Assembly (NCBI GenBank): GCA_963787425.1
Contig: CAWBCV010000007.1
Span: 310,001-374,000, forward strand
DNA from: AP-15 sp963787425
GTDB taxonomy: Bacteria; Pseudomonadota; Alphaproteobacteria; ATCC43930; CGMCC-115725
Reading direction: 5' to 3'
Length of the DNA: 64,000 nt
Shown: positions 1-8,353 of the stretch, one piece after another
How the letters are laid out: every line of letters begins with the position of its first letter
How positions within the stretch are numbered: the stretch's first letter is position 1
Notes under the pieces: generated by a model
What the model saw: only the letters and a program-made list of their open reading frames with translations
What the model was told of the DNA's origin: nothing
Databases searched by the model: none
Made by a program: the position numbers and the translations under genes

Positions 1-341
1 GGATCGACCCGCACGCTCTTCATCGGCGACAGGTCGATCATCAGGCCGCCCTCGCAGACCGCGTTGCCGGTGATGTTGTGACCGCCGCCGCGGACCGAAA
101 CCAGCAGCCCGTGCTCGCGCGCAAAACGCACCGCGGCAATGACATCGGCGACGCCGGCACAACGCGCGATCAACGCCGGGCGCCGGTCGATCATACCGTT
201 CCAGACTTTGCGGGCCTCATCATAACCGGCCTCACCAGGGCCGAGGAGCGGGCCTCGCAGCCTGTCCGCAAACTTCTGCACCGTGGCTTCTTCAAGGATT
301 GCGTCCACGCCGTTCGTGGTGATGACTCGCAGGTCTGTCAT
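1..341 (-). CDS. FAD-binding (BBE/PCMH-type) oxidoreductase, N-terminal part
   Basis: Only the first 113 codons are in the window; the gene runs off the left edge. The visible protein starts MTDLRVITTNGVDAILEEAT and reaches the FAD-binding motif VRGGGHNITGNAVCEGGLM, which marks the PCMH-type FAD domain of berberine-bridge-like oxidases. In that family the GGGH motif surrounds a His that binds FAD covalently. The start ATG is preceded by a strong GGAGGA ribosome site. The gene lies 31 bases upstream of ligJ on the same strand's far side (ligJ ends at 373 and is transcribed towards it), so the two may be co-transcribed. The substrate cannot be told. Confidence 0.85.
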   Translation of the reverse strand, partial: MTDLRVITTNGVDAILEEATVQKFADRLRGPLLGPGEAGYDEARKVWNGMIDRRPALIARCAGVADVIAAVRFAREHGLLVSVRGGGHNITGNAVCEGGLMIDLSPMKSVRVD

Positions 342-372
342 GGCTCCGTCCTCCCATCCACCTAACGCACGC

Positions 373-1401
373 TCAAACGCCCCTCGCGAACTGCTTCTCG
401 ATCATCCTGGACAGGCGGCCGTAGACGCGGCGCGCATTGCCTTCGAATATTTTCGCCCTGTCCCCCGCCGACAACGCAAGCTGGTCGATGTAGCGCTTGG
501 TGTCGTCGTAGTGGTGACCGGTTTCCGGATCGATGCCGCGGACCGCGCCGATCATTTCGGACGCGAACAGGATATTATCGACTGGAATAACCTGCGCCAG
601 CATCTGCTGGCCGGGCAGGTGATAGACGCAAGTGTCGAAGAAGATGTTTTTCAGCACAAGATCGGTCAGCAGCCCGAGCTTGGCGTCCTGTGCCAAACCG
701 CGGAAGCGGCCCCAGTGATACGGCACTGCACCGCCGCCGTGCGGAATAATGAACTTGATGGTCGGGAAATCCTTGAACACGGATGACGTCATCAGCTGAT
801 TGAAGCCGACCGTGTCGCCGTTGAGGTAGTGCGAGCCTGTCGTGTGATACGCCGGGTTACAGGCGGCGCTGACGTGGACCATGGCGGGAATGTCGTGTTC
901 CACCATCTTCTCGTAGACTGGATACCAGTAATGGTCCGACAGCGGTGGATCCTGCCAATGCCCGCCGGACGGATCGGGGTTCAGATTGATCCCAACGAAC
1001 CCGTATTCGCTCACGCAGCGCTCGATCTCGGGGAGGCAGTTCTTCGGCAAGACCCGCGGGCTCTGCGGCAGCATCGCCACACCGATAAAATTCTTCGGGA
1101 ACAGCGAGCAGACGCGGTGGATCAGTTCGTTGCAAGCACTCGCCCAGGCTTCGCTGGTCGTTGCATCGCCAAGGTGGTGGCCCATGCCCGCAGCGCGCGG
1201 CGAGAAGATTGTCAGATCGGTGCCGCGCTCGCGCTGCACCTTGAGCTGGCCGCCCTCGATCGTCTCGCGGATCTCGTCGTCCGTTATTCTCGGGCGCGGC
1301 GGCGGTGGCTTGCCGGCCTTGTGCGCCTCGATCTGTTCGTTGCGCCATCCCTCGTGCTGACGCGGGGCGGTCGTGTAGTGGCCGTGGCAATCAATGATCA
1401 T
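373..1401 (-). CDS. ligJ: 4-oxalomesaconate hydratase, LigJ/amidohydrolase-2 family
   Basis: A 342-residue protein that follows the LigJ pattern throughout. It begins MIIDCHGHYTTAP with the metal-binding HxH pair, continues with SPRAAGMGHHLGD, LPQSPRV and NLNPDPSGGHW, then PAMVHVSAACNP, IPHGGGAVPYHWGRFRGLAQ and FASEMIGAVRG. LigJ adds water to 4-oxalomesaconate to give 4-carboxy-4-hydroxy-2-oxoadipate in the protocatechuate 4,5-cleavage (and gallate) pathway. The reading frame is open a further 103 codons upstream, but that extension is low-complexity and the family starts at MIIDCHGH, so 1401 is chosen. No other lig genes of the pathway are visible, so it may serve a related hydratase role. 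Confidence 0.88.
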   Translation of the reverse strand: MIIDCHGHYTTAPRQHEGWRNEQIEAHKAGKPPPPRPRITDDEIRETIEGGQLKVQRERGTDLTIFSPRAAGMGHHLGDATTSEAWASACNELIHRVCSLFPKNFIGVAMLPQSPRVLPKNCLPEIERCVSEYGFVGINLNPDPSGGHWQDPPLSDHYWYPVYEKMVEHDIPAMVHVSAACNPAYHTTGSHYLNGDTVGFNQLMTSSVFKDFPTIKFIIPHGGGAVPYHWGRFRGLAQDAKLGLLTDLVLKNIFFDTCVYHLPGQQMLAQVIPVDNILFASEMIGAVRGIDPETGHHYDDTKRYIDQLALSAGDRAKIFEGNARRVYGRLSRMIEKQFARGV

Positions 1402-1560
1402 AGGATTTGCCGCATCTGTTCTCTGTCTATGCCGGTTACTATCCGCAAGACGAACCGCGATCGCAATGTTCTTCCCCGCGCCGGTGGTGATCCGCGACCG
1501 TGCCCGCCAGCCGCGCCCATCACGCACCGGGCAGTGCCGCGAATAAAAGGAAAGACCCGC

Positions 1561-2019
1561 ATGCTCGAGATCGCAACGGAATGGCGGCGTTTCGACGAGT
1601 TGACGGCAGATGAGCTCTATGAGTTGCTGCGCTTCCGCCAAAGCATCTTTGTCGTCGAGCAGGGTTCTGCTTATCCCGACCTCGACGGCCTCGACCAGGG
1701 CGCTTGGCATTTGGTAGCCCGGTTGGCGGGCGAGGTGATCGGTTGTCTCCGGCTGACGGTCATGACCGGCCCGCCGCCTATCGTCAGGATCGGCCGCGTT
1801 GCCCTGTCGCTGTCCCTGAGACGGGGCGGGATTGGCCGAATGCTAATGGAGAAGGCGCTGATCCTCTGTCGCGAGCGCTTTCCGCTGAGAGAGATCGGCC
1901 TTGGCGCGCAGGTCCCTCTCGTTCCCTTTTACGAGAGCTTCGGTTTTGCCGCGACCTCCGAGCCCTATGACGATTTCGGCGTCGCGCATGTCGAGATGGT
2001 GCTGGGGCTACCGAATTAG
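1561..2019 (+). CDS. elaA: GNAT N-acetyltransferase, ElaA family
   Basis: A 152-residue protein, the usual length for ElaA. It has the N-terminal family signature ELYELLRFRQSIFVVEQ and the acetyl-CoA binding segment IGRVALSLSLRRGGIGRMLM (the R/QxxGxG/A loop), and it ends with the conserved FYESFGF motif. The family transfers an acetyl group from acetyl-CoA to an unknown amine substrate in the cytoplasm. The ATG at 1561 follows an AAAGGAAAG ribosome site. The stop overlaps the stop region of the convergent monooxygenase gene by four bases. Confidence 0.85.
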   Translation: MLEIATEWRRFDELTADELYELLRFRQSIFVVEQGSAYPDLDGLDQGAWHLVARLAGEVIGCLRLTVMTGPPPIVRIGRVALSLSLRRGGIGRMLMEKALILCRERFPLREIGLGAQVPLVPFYESFGFAATSEPYDDFGVAHVEMVLGLPN

Positions 2020-3218
2020 GCTGGAACCTCTTCCGCCAGCGGAACGGTTTCGATCTCGTGCGCCTGCAAGGCAGGAAGTACCTCGCGGGCGAAGCGGCCG
2101 ATCTGCTCCATGAACATTTCATGCGGGAGCACACCGCGATTGAGGCTGATCTGCACATTGTCGGCGCCGGCCGTGTCCGCCGCTTCGATGATCCGCTCGC
2201 TGACCTCGGCCCCCGTGCCCCACGGCATCTGCTCAGCCTGCCGCTCGACGTCGGCCATCGTCAGGCCACGAAAATCCTCGCGGGCGAATTGCGCGGCGCG
2301 ACGGTTCTCGAGGCTCACGTAATCCGTCGAGGCCGCGCTCGCATAGCCGGTTTGGCGCTGCAATTCGGTCTCGGTGAAATTGCCGTGGCTGAAAAGTGTG
2401 CGATTGAAATAGAGGTGGTAGGGCCCCATCTCGCGCACCGCCGCGGTCTTGCTGTCGGCGACATAGGCGCTGATGCCGAGCGATAAGTGACCGGGAGTAA
2501 TGCGGTGGCCGGATTGCGCGAGGCACCGGGCGTAATAGCGAATAATGTCGTCCCGCAGTCCGCGCGAGCGGCCGAGGCCGGGAGTGATCGGCAGATCGTG
2601 CCTGGCGGCGAACTCGATCGACTCCTTGCTGCCGACAACCGGCATCCAGATCGGCGGATGCGGCTGCTGCACTGGCCGCGGCCACATCGCGACATCCTTG
2701 TACGACCAGAATTCGCCCTGGTACGAGAATACTTCCTCGGTCCACGCCCGGGTGATGATATCGAACGCCTCTTCGAAACGGGCGCGCGACTGCGCCAATG
2801 GCACGTTGTGGACCTGGTACTCGCGCGGAATGCCGCGGGCAAAGCCGGAAATCAGCCGCCCATTTGACATGCAGTCGAGCATCGCCAGCTCCTCGGCGAG
2901 CCTCAGCGGCTCGTGCAACGGCAGGAGATTGCCGTAGATAAGCAGTTTGAGGCGCTTGGTGCGCTGCGCCGCCGCGGCCGCCAGCAGGTTCGGCGAGTTC
3001 ATCAGGCCGTAGGGCGAGCAGTGATGCTCGTTGAACCCGACGCCGTCGTACCCCAGTCGGTCGAGCTCTTCCCAGGCCTCGAGGTGCTCGGCATAGGTCC
3101 GCGCGGCGATTTGGGGTTTGAGGTATCTCTTTGTCAGCGGGTAGGGCAGCTCGTTGTCGACCTTCAGGTGCTCGAGCTGTTCGCCGTAGGCCAAAAGATC
3201 GAAGACAAAGACCTTCAT
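2016..3218 (-). CDS. LLM-class flavin-dependent monooxygenase (luciferase-like)
   Basis: A 400-residue protein with the bacterial luciferase-like TIM-barrel features: the N-terminal strand MKVFVFDLLAYGEQ, GYDGVGFNEHHCSPYGLMNS, a cofactor-side segment RLAEELAMLDCMSNGRLISGFARG, and RFEEAFDIITRAWTEEVFSYQGEFW. Members use reduced FMN (or F420) and oxygen to oxidise small molecules. The sequence does not tell the substrate. It is convergent with the elaA gene and overlaps it by four bases. The ATG at 3218 is the first start that keeps the conserved N-terminal strand. Confidence 0.85.
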   Translation of the reverse strand: MKVFVFDLLAYGEQLEHLKVDNELPYPLTKRYLKPQIAARTYAEHLEAWEELDRLGYDGVGFNEHHCSPYGLMNSPNLLAAAAAQRTKRLKLLIYGNLLPLHEPLRLAEELAMLDCMSNGRLISGFARGIPREYQVHNVPLAQSRARFEEAFDIITRAWTEEVFSYQGEFWSYKDVAMWPRPVQQPHPPIWMPVVGSKESIEFAARHDLPITPGLGRSRGLRDDIIRYYARCLAQSGHRITPGHLSLGISAYVADSKTAAVREMGPYHLYFNRTLFSHGNFTETELQRQTGYASAASTDYVSLENRRAAQFAREDFRGLTMADVERQAEQMPWGTGAEVSERIIEAADTAGADNVQISLNRGVLPHEMFMEQIGRFAREVLPALQAHEIETVPLAEEVPA

Positions 3219-3351
3219 GTTGTTCGACAGCCTCCTCGGTGATGCGTGCAGGCGGCACGCGGCGCAGGCCGATACGTTACGAGCTTGCCGGCGCGGCGAT
3301 GTTGTGACAACCAGAAGGTAGAGAAACCTGTGACGACGGAGTGGGGCCGCG

Positions 3352-4728
3352 ATGCCGCGCTATGATTTCGACATGTTTACGATCGGCGCCGGGTCGGGAG
3401 GCGTCGCCAGCTCGCGCCGCGCTGGCAGCTATGGCGCGCGCATCGCGATCTGCGAGGACAGCCGGGTCGGCGGCACTTGCGTCATCCGCGGCTGCGTCCC
3501 GAAAAAGCTGCTCGTCTACGGCGCGCAATTTGCCGATGCCTTCGCCGATGCCGCCGGTTTTGGCTGGACGGTGGCCGTCCCGAGCTTCGACTGGCCCGCC
3601 CTGATCGACGCCAAAGACCGTGAGATCGAACGGCTGTCGCAGATCTACCGCAACATGCTGAAGAACAGCCGGGTCGAGCTGATCGAGGGGCGGGGCGTGC
3701 TCGTCGATCCGCACATGGTCGAGATCGACGGCCGGGCTTACACCGCCGACAAGATCCTGATCGCCACCGGCTCGCACCCGACAGTGCCCGACATCCCCGG
3801 CATCCAGCATGTGATCTCGTCCAACGAGGCGCTCGACTTGCCCGCTTTGCCGCGCCGCATCGTCATCGTCGGCGGCGGCTATATCGCCGTCGAGTTCGCC
3901 GGCATATTCAGCGGTTTCGGCACCGAGGTCGTCGAGCTGATCCGCCGCGAGGAGCTCCTCTACGGGTTCGACGATGACATTCGCATCGCGTTGGCGCACG
4001 AGATGCGCGGCCGCGGCGTCGAGATCCACGCCCGAACGCAGGTGGCGCGGATCGAAAAACACGACCACGGCTACTCGGTCTACACGGCGATCGGCCAGGA
4101 GTTTTCGGCCGACGTCGTGATGTACGCGACTGGACGCAAGCCGAACACTCGGGGGCTGGGTCTCGCCGAGATCGGGGTCGAAACCACCGAGAACGGCGCG
4201 GTCGTCGTCGACGAATGGTCGTGCAGCAATGTTCCGAACATCTATGCAGTCGGCGACGTGACCGACCGGATCAATCTGACCCCGGTCGCGATCGCCGAAG
4301 GCCGCGCCGTCGCCGAGACTCAGTTCAACGACAACCCGATCAAGATGGACCACGCCAATGTGCCTTCCGCGGTATTCAGCCAGCCCCCGATCGGCGCGGT
4401 GGGGCTGACCGAAGCGGAGGCGCGCCGGCGTTATGGCGAGGTCGACATCTACAGCGCCCACTTCAAGCCGATGAAGAACACCTTGTCCGGACGCGATGAG
4501 CGCACGCTGATGAAGCTCGTCGTCGATGCGCGCAGCGAGCGGGTGCTCGGCTGCCACATGCTGGGCCCCGACGCCCCCGAGATCATGCAGGGTCTGGCGA
4601 TTGCGGTGAAATGCGGCGTCTCGAAACGCATGTTCGACGAAACCGTCGGCATCCACCCGAGCGCCGCCGAGGAATTCGTGACGATGCGCGAAAAGGTGGT
4701 GCGTCCAACCAAGTTGGCGGCGGAGTAG
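3352..4728 (+). CDS. gor: Glutathione-disulfide reductase
   Basis: A 458-residue NADPH-dependent flavoprotein disulfide reductase. The FAD loop GAGSGGVASSRRA is near residue 12 and the redox disulfide GGTCVIRGCVPKK (Cys43 and Cys48) follows. The NAD(P) loop is IVGGGYIAVEFAGIFSGFG, with RR residues after it as in NADPH enzymes. The second FAD motif is IYAVGDVTDRINLTP, and the C-terminal catalytic VGIHPSAAEEF holds the active-site His and Glu. It keeps the cytosolic glutathione pool reduced. The start has only a weak GGAG-like site (ACGGAGTGG), but the next in-frame starts would remove the FAD strand. Confidence 0.94.
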   Translation: MPRYDFDMFTIGAGSGGVASSRRAGSYGARIAICEDSRVGGTCVIRGCVPKKLLVYGAQFADAFADAAGFGWTVAVPSFDWPALIDAKDREIERLSQIYRNMLKNSRVELIEGRGVLVDPHMVEIDGRAYTADKILIATGSHPTVPDIPGIQHVISSNEALDLPALPRRIVIVGGGYIAVEFAGIFSGFGTEVVELIRREELLYGFDDDIRIALAHEMRGRGVEIHARTQVARIEKHDHGYSVYTAIGQEFSADVVMYATGRKPNTRGLGLAEIGVETTENGAVVVDEWSCSNVPNIYAVGDVTDRINLTPVAIAEGRAVAETQFNDNPIKMDHANVPSAVFSQPPIGAVGLTEAEARRRYGEVDIYSAHFKPMKNTLSGRDERTLMKLVVDARSERVLGCHMLGPDAPEIMQGLAIAVKCGVSKRMFDETVGIHPSAAEEFVTMREKVVRPTKLAAE

Positions 4729-4807
4729 TCGAAAAGCTGCAGTGGGTGCTGGCTTGCGGCCGCCAGTTTGCGGATCATATTTGATGCTGTGTGCGTCGCG
4801 CGGATGT

Positions 4808-4813
4808 TATAAT
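4808..4813 (+). promoter_or_regulatory. Possible -10 element (TATAAT)
   Basis: A perfect TATAAT lies 19 bases before the ATG of the 178-residue gene at 4832. The best -35-like match, TTGATG at 4781-4786, is 21 bases upstream, which is longer than usual. The promoter call is therefore tentative. Confidence 0.3.
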
Positions 4814-4831
4814 TAGGTCAGTCCCACGGAT

Positions 4832-5368
4832 ATGTCTGAATCAATCGAGTGTTCACTCGAGTTACTTCCTGAGCCGGCGTTAATCGAGGCGCTGGCGGCT
4901 GACATTTCGATTGCCGAAAAGGCGACGGCGCTCGCGCGTTTGCAACAGCGGGTGGAAAAAAACCGGGCGATCCTCCAGGAGCACGTACACAAGTTCAATC
5001 AGATGTTTGATGAGGCCGGGCGCGACCTGTCGGTTGAAGGTCTTGTTCAACTGGCTGAGCGCGTCCACGATTCCGAAAGAGGCGCCGCAGAACGGCTCGA
5101 CCCGTGGATCCAAGCCCTGGAACACGCGCTCATGGTGCCTAGCCAAGAGCGACGACAGCACATTGAGGAACTCATTGAAATCTCAGGAGCTTGGCTTGCG
5201 GTCTATCACGACACGCGCACTCGGCTGCTCGAATTGGCCGCCCGGCGCCGGGGCGCTACCCCCGAGGTTTTGCGGGCACGGCCGGTCGAAGGTGATATCG
5301 ATCACGAAAAGCTGACCTGCGAGATCGTCGCGCGTTTCCCCAAGATCCTGGCGGCCCTTGCCAAATGA
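4832..5368 (+). CDS. Uncharacterised 178-residue protein overlapping a doc toxin gene
   Basis: A predicted soluble, charged, largely helical protein (for example EKATALARLQQRVEKNRAIL) of unknown family. Its stop codon overlaps the presumed TTG start of the downstream doc gene by 11 bases, so the two genes were translationally coupled. By position it is the candidate partner of the toxin, but at 178 residues it is about twice the size of a Phd-type antitoxin and shows no recognisable DNA-binding fold. I infer partnership only from the overlap. It is intact, although the doc gene after it is broken. Confidence 0.6.
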   Translation: MSESIECSLELLPEPALIEALAADISIAEKATALARLQQRVEKNRAILQEHVHKFNQMFDEAGRDLSVEGLVQLAERVHDSERGAAERLDPWIQALEHALMVPSQERRQHIEELIEISGAWLAVYHDTRTRLLELAARRRGATPEVLRARPVEGDIDHEKLTCEIVARFPKILAALAK

Positions 5369-5450
5369 GCCCAGTTGGCTGCCGATCGAGGTAGTCGTCG
5401 AAATCAATCGCACGGTCGTCATGGTGACCGGCGAGCGCCATTTCCTAAGA

Positions 5451-6372
5451 GGCTTACCTAAAAAGAGTTTAGTGATTTCAGAGAGTTGTGCTTCATTGGT
5501 TGTGTCAAGCAATCAGCGAGGCACAACATGTGGACTGAAACCACTCGACCCCAGTATGAGCGAAAAGGATTGCGGTATTCAAGCGATGTAACCGATGCGG
5601 AATGGCTGGTGATCTCGCCCACCTCCCGCAGCGCAAGCGGTTCGGGCGCCCGCCGAAAACCGCGCTGCGAAGCATCGTCGATGCGTTACTCTACATGGCC
5701 AGGACAGGGTGTCAGTGGCGGCTGTTGCCGCGCGAGTTTCCGCCGTTTACCACCGTGCAGAACTATTTCTATGCTTGGCGCGACAACGGCATTCTGGAGC
5801 GGATCAACTTCGAATTGTTGGTGGAAACGCGCGAGGCCGCGGGTCGCGAAGCCAGCCCCTCGGCCGGGATCATCGACAGCCAGTCGGTCAAGACCACCGA
5901 GAGCGGCGGTCCCCGCGGGTATGACGCCGGCAAAAAGGTCAACGGGCGCAAGCGCCATATCGTCACCGATACGATTGGCCTCCTCGTCGGCGCCGAGGTT
6001 CACTCGGCTGATATTCAAGACCGCGACGGCGCCCCGCTCATTGTCGAAACCATTCACGATCTCTTCCCCTGGCTGCGCCATCTCTTCGCCGATCGTGCCT
6101 ATTCTGGGGACAAACTGGCCAAAGCTCTCACCAAATTCGGCCGCTGGACGGTCGAGATCGTCAAACGAGACGCTCCCGGCTTCGTTGTGCTCCCCCGCCG
6201 CTGGGTAGTCGAACGGACCCTCGCTTGGCTCAATCGCAACCGCCGGCTGGCCAAAGACTTTGAGGCTTCGATCGCCAGTGCCAGGGCTTGGCTCTATATC
6301 GCCGGCATCCAACTCCTCGTCAGGAGATTGACGCGTAGTCCTCAATACAACCATGCGATTAAGATTCAGACA
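5451..6372 (+). mobile_element. IS5-family insertion sequence in doc
   Basis: About 920 bp between the two halves of doc. The hexamer CTAAGA occurs at both junctions (5445-5450 and 6373-6378). IS5-family elements usually duplicate 2 to 4 bases with a YTAR preference, so CTAA is the likely target duplication and the other two bases may belong to the ends. Terminal inverted repeats are poor: TTAGTG occurs near each end but not at the tips, so the exact outer bases are uncertain by a few positions. It carries one transposase gene read in the same direction as doc. Confidence 0.75.
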
Positions 6373-6417
6373 CTAAGAGATCTAGGATTACTCGACAGCG
6401 CCCTCGCCCGCCCGTAA
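5528..6417 (+). pseudogene. IS5-family (IS427/IS1031-like) DDE transposase, frameshifted
   Basis: The N-terminus MWTETTRPQYERKGLRYSSD and DVTDAEWLVISP is read from 5528. The rest, HLPQRKRFGRPP onward, is one frame away, so a base is missing near 5622-5626 (the family reads SPHLP here). The DDE core is clear: IIDSQSVKTTESGGPRGYD with the first Asp, HLFADRAYSGDKL with the second, and WVVERTLAWLNRNRRLAKDFE with the Glu. Some relatives use programmed frameshifting, but at a later place. The protein has no stop of its own at the usual end and reads on into doc sequence to 6417. Confidence 0.8.
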
Positions 6418-6834
6418 AACGCATTTCCTATGGTGAAGAGGATATCGTTGTACTAGCCGTGAGACTGCTGGCTGGTCTCGCTCAAGCACATGCTTTTGAG
6501 CAAGGTAATAAACGGACTGCTTTCGTTGCGATGACTCAATTTCTGATAATTAACAGCTACGACCTGCCATTGACGACACCATACATTGGGCCCGACGAAG
6601 TGATCGCGCTGGTCGAGCATCGGTCGATCGAGGATGACTTTGTTCGCGCCATTCGGCCGTTTGTCGTCGCGACGTAGCGTCTGTCCGCACAAGGTGCTTG
6701 CCTCGGACGCGCCTTGCCGCTAGCGTGGAGCTATGGAAAAAGCTAGGGTCGTATGGGCCCCCTGCCAGATCGCGCGATTTTGGTACTGCCGGTACATGAT
6801 GGCGGCCTAGGATCGCGCCTGCGCGTTTTTCCCG

Positions 6835-6862
6835 AAGCCGCCCTCCTGAGGCGGCTTTCGTG
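6835..6862 (+). terminator. Hairpin with T-rich tail before the DAHP synthase gene
   Basis: AAGCCGCC (6835-6842) pairs with GGCGGCTT (6850-6857) across a 7-base loop and is followed by a T-containing tail. It lies 66 bases upstream of the ATG at 6928. It may end transcription coming from the doc region, or act as an attenuator for the aromatic pathway gene; no leader peptide rich in aromatic residues was found to support attenuation. Confidence 0.55.
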
Positions 6863-6927
6863 TTTCATGCTTACGCTGATCCGAATGTCGCCGATGGTGA
6901 AGCGGCTTCCAACCGAGGAGGTAATGC

Positions 6928-8346
6928 ATGACCAGAGCGGCCCCTACTGCGGACAACGGGTGGTCCCCCGACAGCTGGCGCGGTCTGCCGATCCGGCAGG
7001 TGCCCGGTTATTCGGACGAGGCGGCGCTCGTCCGGGTCGAGGAGACTTTGCGCCGGTTTCCGCCGCTGGTCTTCGCCGGCGAGGCGCGGCGGCTGAAGGA
7101 ACGGCTCGCCGCGGTCGCGGCCGGCAAAGCCTTTTTGCTGCAAGGCGGCGACTGCGCCGAGAGCTTCGCGGAATTCCATCCGAACAACATCCGCGACATG
7201 TTCAAGGTGCTGCTGCAGATGGCAGTAGTACTGACCTTTGGCGCCGGCTGCCCGGTGGTCAAGCTCGGCCGCCTCGCCGGCCAGTTCGCCAAACCCCGCT
7301 CATCGGATACGGAAGCCCAGAACGGGCGCACTCTGCCGTCCTATCGCGGCGACATCATCAACGGCCTCGAATTCGACGACAGGGCGCGTGAGCCCGATCC
7401 GCAGCGCATGGTGCAGGCCTATAGCCAGTCCGCCGCGACCCTAAATCTGTTGCGCGCTTTCGCCCAGGGCGGCTACGCCGATCTGCACCGGGTGCATGCG
7501 TGGAATCAGGATTTCGTCGCCGACTCGCCGCAAGGCGAGCGCTACCGGGCGCTCGCCGATCGCCTGACCGAGACATTGGACTTCATGGCGGCCTGCGGGC
7601 TCAACTCGGAAACCACGCCGCAGATCCGCGAGACCGAGTTCTATACCTCGCACGAGGCGCTGTTCCTCTCATACGAAGAGGCGCTGACCCGGGTCGATTC
7701 GACGACCGGCGACTGGTACGACTGCTCCGCACATCTGGTGTGGCTGGGCGACCGCACCCGGCAGGTCGACGGCGCCCATGCCGAGTTCCTGTGCGGCATC
7801 AAAAATCCGATCGGCATGAAATGCGGGCCGAGTTTGGAGCCCGACGATCTGTTGCGGCTGATCGACCGACTCAATCCGCAGAACGAGCCGGGCCGGCTGA
7901 CCCTGATCACCCGCATGGGATCCGAGAGGGTCGAGGCGCGGCTGCCCTGCCTGATCCGCGCGGTCCGGCGCGAGGGCCGCGAGGTCGTGTGGTGTTGCGA
8001 CCCGATGCACGGCAACACCGTCACCTCCTCGAACGGCTACAAGACCCGCTCATTCGATCGCATCCTCGATGAGCTGCATGGCGCCTTCGCGATTCATGCC
8101 GCCGAGGGAAGCTACGCCGGCGGCGTGCATTTCGAGCTGACCGGGCAGAACGTCACCGAATGCATCGGCGGCTCCCAGGCGATCAGCGAAGCCTCGCTCG
8201 CCGACCGCTATCTGACGCATTGCGACCCGCGGCTGAACGCGACCCAGGCGCTCGAGCTGGCCTTCGAGATTGCCGAGGCGCTGAAACGCGCGCGGCAGCA
8301 GGGCAATGGCAGTCGAGGCGTGAACCACCTCGACGCCGTCTTGTGA
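6928..8346 (+). CDS. aroG: Class II 3-deoxy-7-phosphoheptulonate (DAHP) synthase
   Basis: A 472-residue enzyme for the first step of the shikimate pathway, joining phosphoenolpyruvate and erythrose 4-phosphate. Class II markers are in order: LLQGGDCAESFAEFHPNNI (metal-binding Cys), VKLGRLAGQFAKPRSSDTE, LPSYRGDIINGLEF, NPIGMKCGPSLEPDDLL, LITRMGSERVEARLP, VVWCCDPMHGNTVTS (metal His) and GGVHFELTGQNVTECIGG (metal Glu). The length is normal for the family. A GAGGAGG ribosome site lies 6 bases before the ATG. The next gene starts 7 bases downstream, so the two are probably one transcript. Confidence 0.95.
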   Translation: MTRAAPTADNGWSPDSWRGLPIRQVPGYSDEAALVRVEETLRRFPPLVFAGEARRLKERLAAVAAGKAFLLQGGDCAESFAEFHPNNIRDMFKVLLQMAVVLTFGAGCPVVKLGRLAGQFAKPRSSDTEAQNGRTLPSYRGDIINGLEFDDRAREPDPQRMVQAYSQSAATLNLLRAFAQGGYADLHRVHAWNQDFVADSPQGERYRALADRLTETLDFMAACGLNSETTPQIRETEFYTSHEALFLSYEEALTRVDSTTGDWYDCSAHLVWLGDRTRQVDGAHAEFLCGIKNPIGMKCGPSLEPDDLLRLIDRLNPQNEPGRLTLITRMGSERVEARLPCLIRAVRREGREVVWCCDPMHGNTVTSSNGYKTRSFDRILDELHGAFAIHAAEGSYAGGVHFELTGQNVTECIGGSQAISEASLADRYLTHCDPRLNATQALELAFEIAEALKRARQQGNGSRGVNHLDAVL

Positions 8347-8353
8347 GGCCGGA

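Larger units (their letters stand above)
5358..6677 (+). pseudogene. doc: Death-on-curing (Doc/Fic-fold) toxin gene, interrupted by an IS
   Basis: The 5' part (5358-5450, TTG start) encodes a Doc N-terminus ending TGERHFLR. The 3' part resumes at 6379 with DLGLLDSALARP and continues to the Fic motif HAFEQGNKRTAFVAM and the C-terminus ending at 6677. Doc proteins are Fic-fold kinases that phosphorylate EF-Tu. An IS5-family element sits between the two parts. A further one-base loss near 6412 shifts the 3' part out of frame (RP to VKRISYGEED), so precise excision of the IS would still not restore the gene. The catalytic motif itself is intact. Confidence 0.85.

Noticed and set aside
1402..1710. 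103-codon upstream extension of the ligJ frame
   Set aside because: The family begins at MIIDCHGH, the extension is low-complexity, and it lies opposite the elaA coding region.
3277..4656. Long open frame (459 codons) antisense to glutathione reductase
   Set aside because: Its protein has no recognisable fold and mirrors the codon pattern of gor on the other strand; a shadow of high-GC coding.
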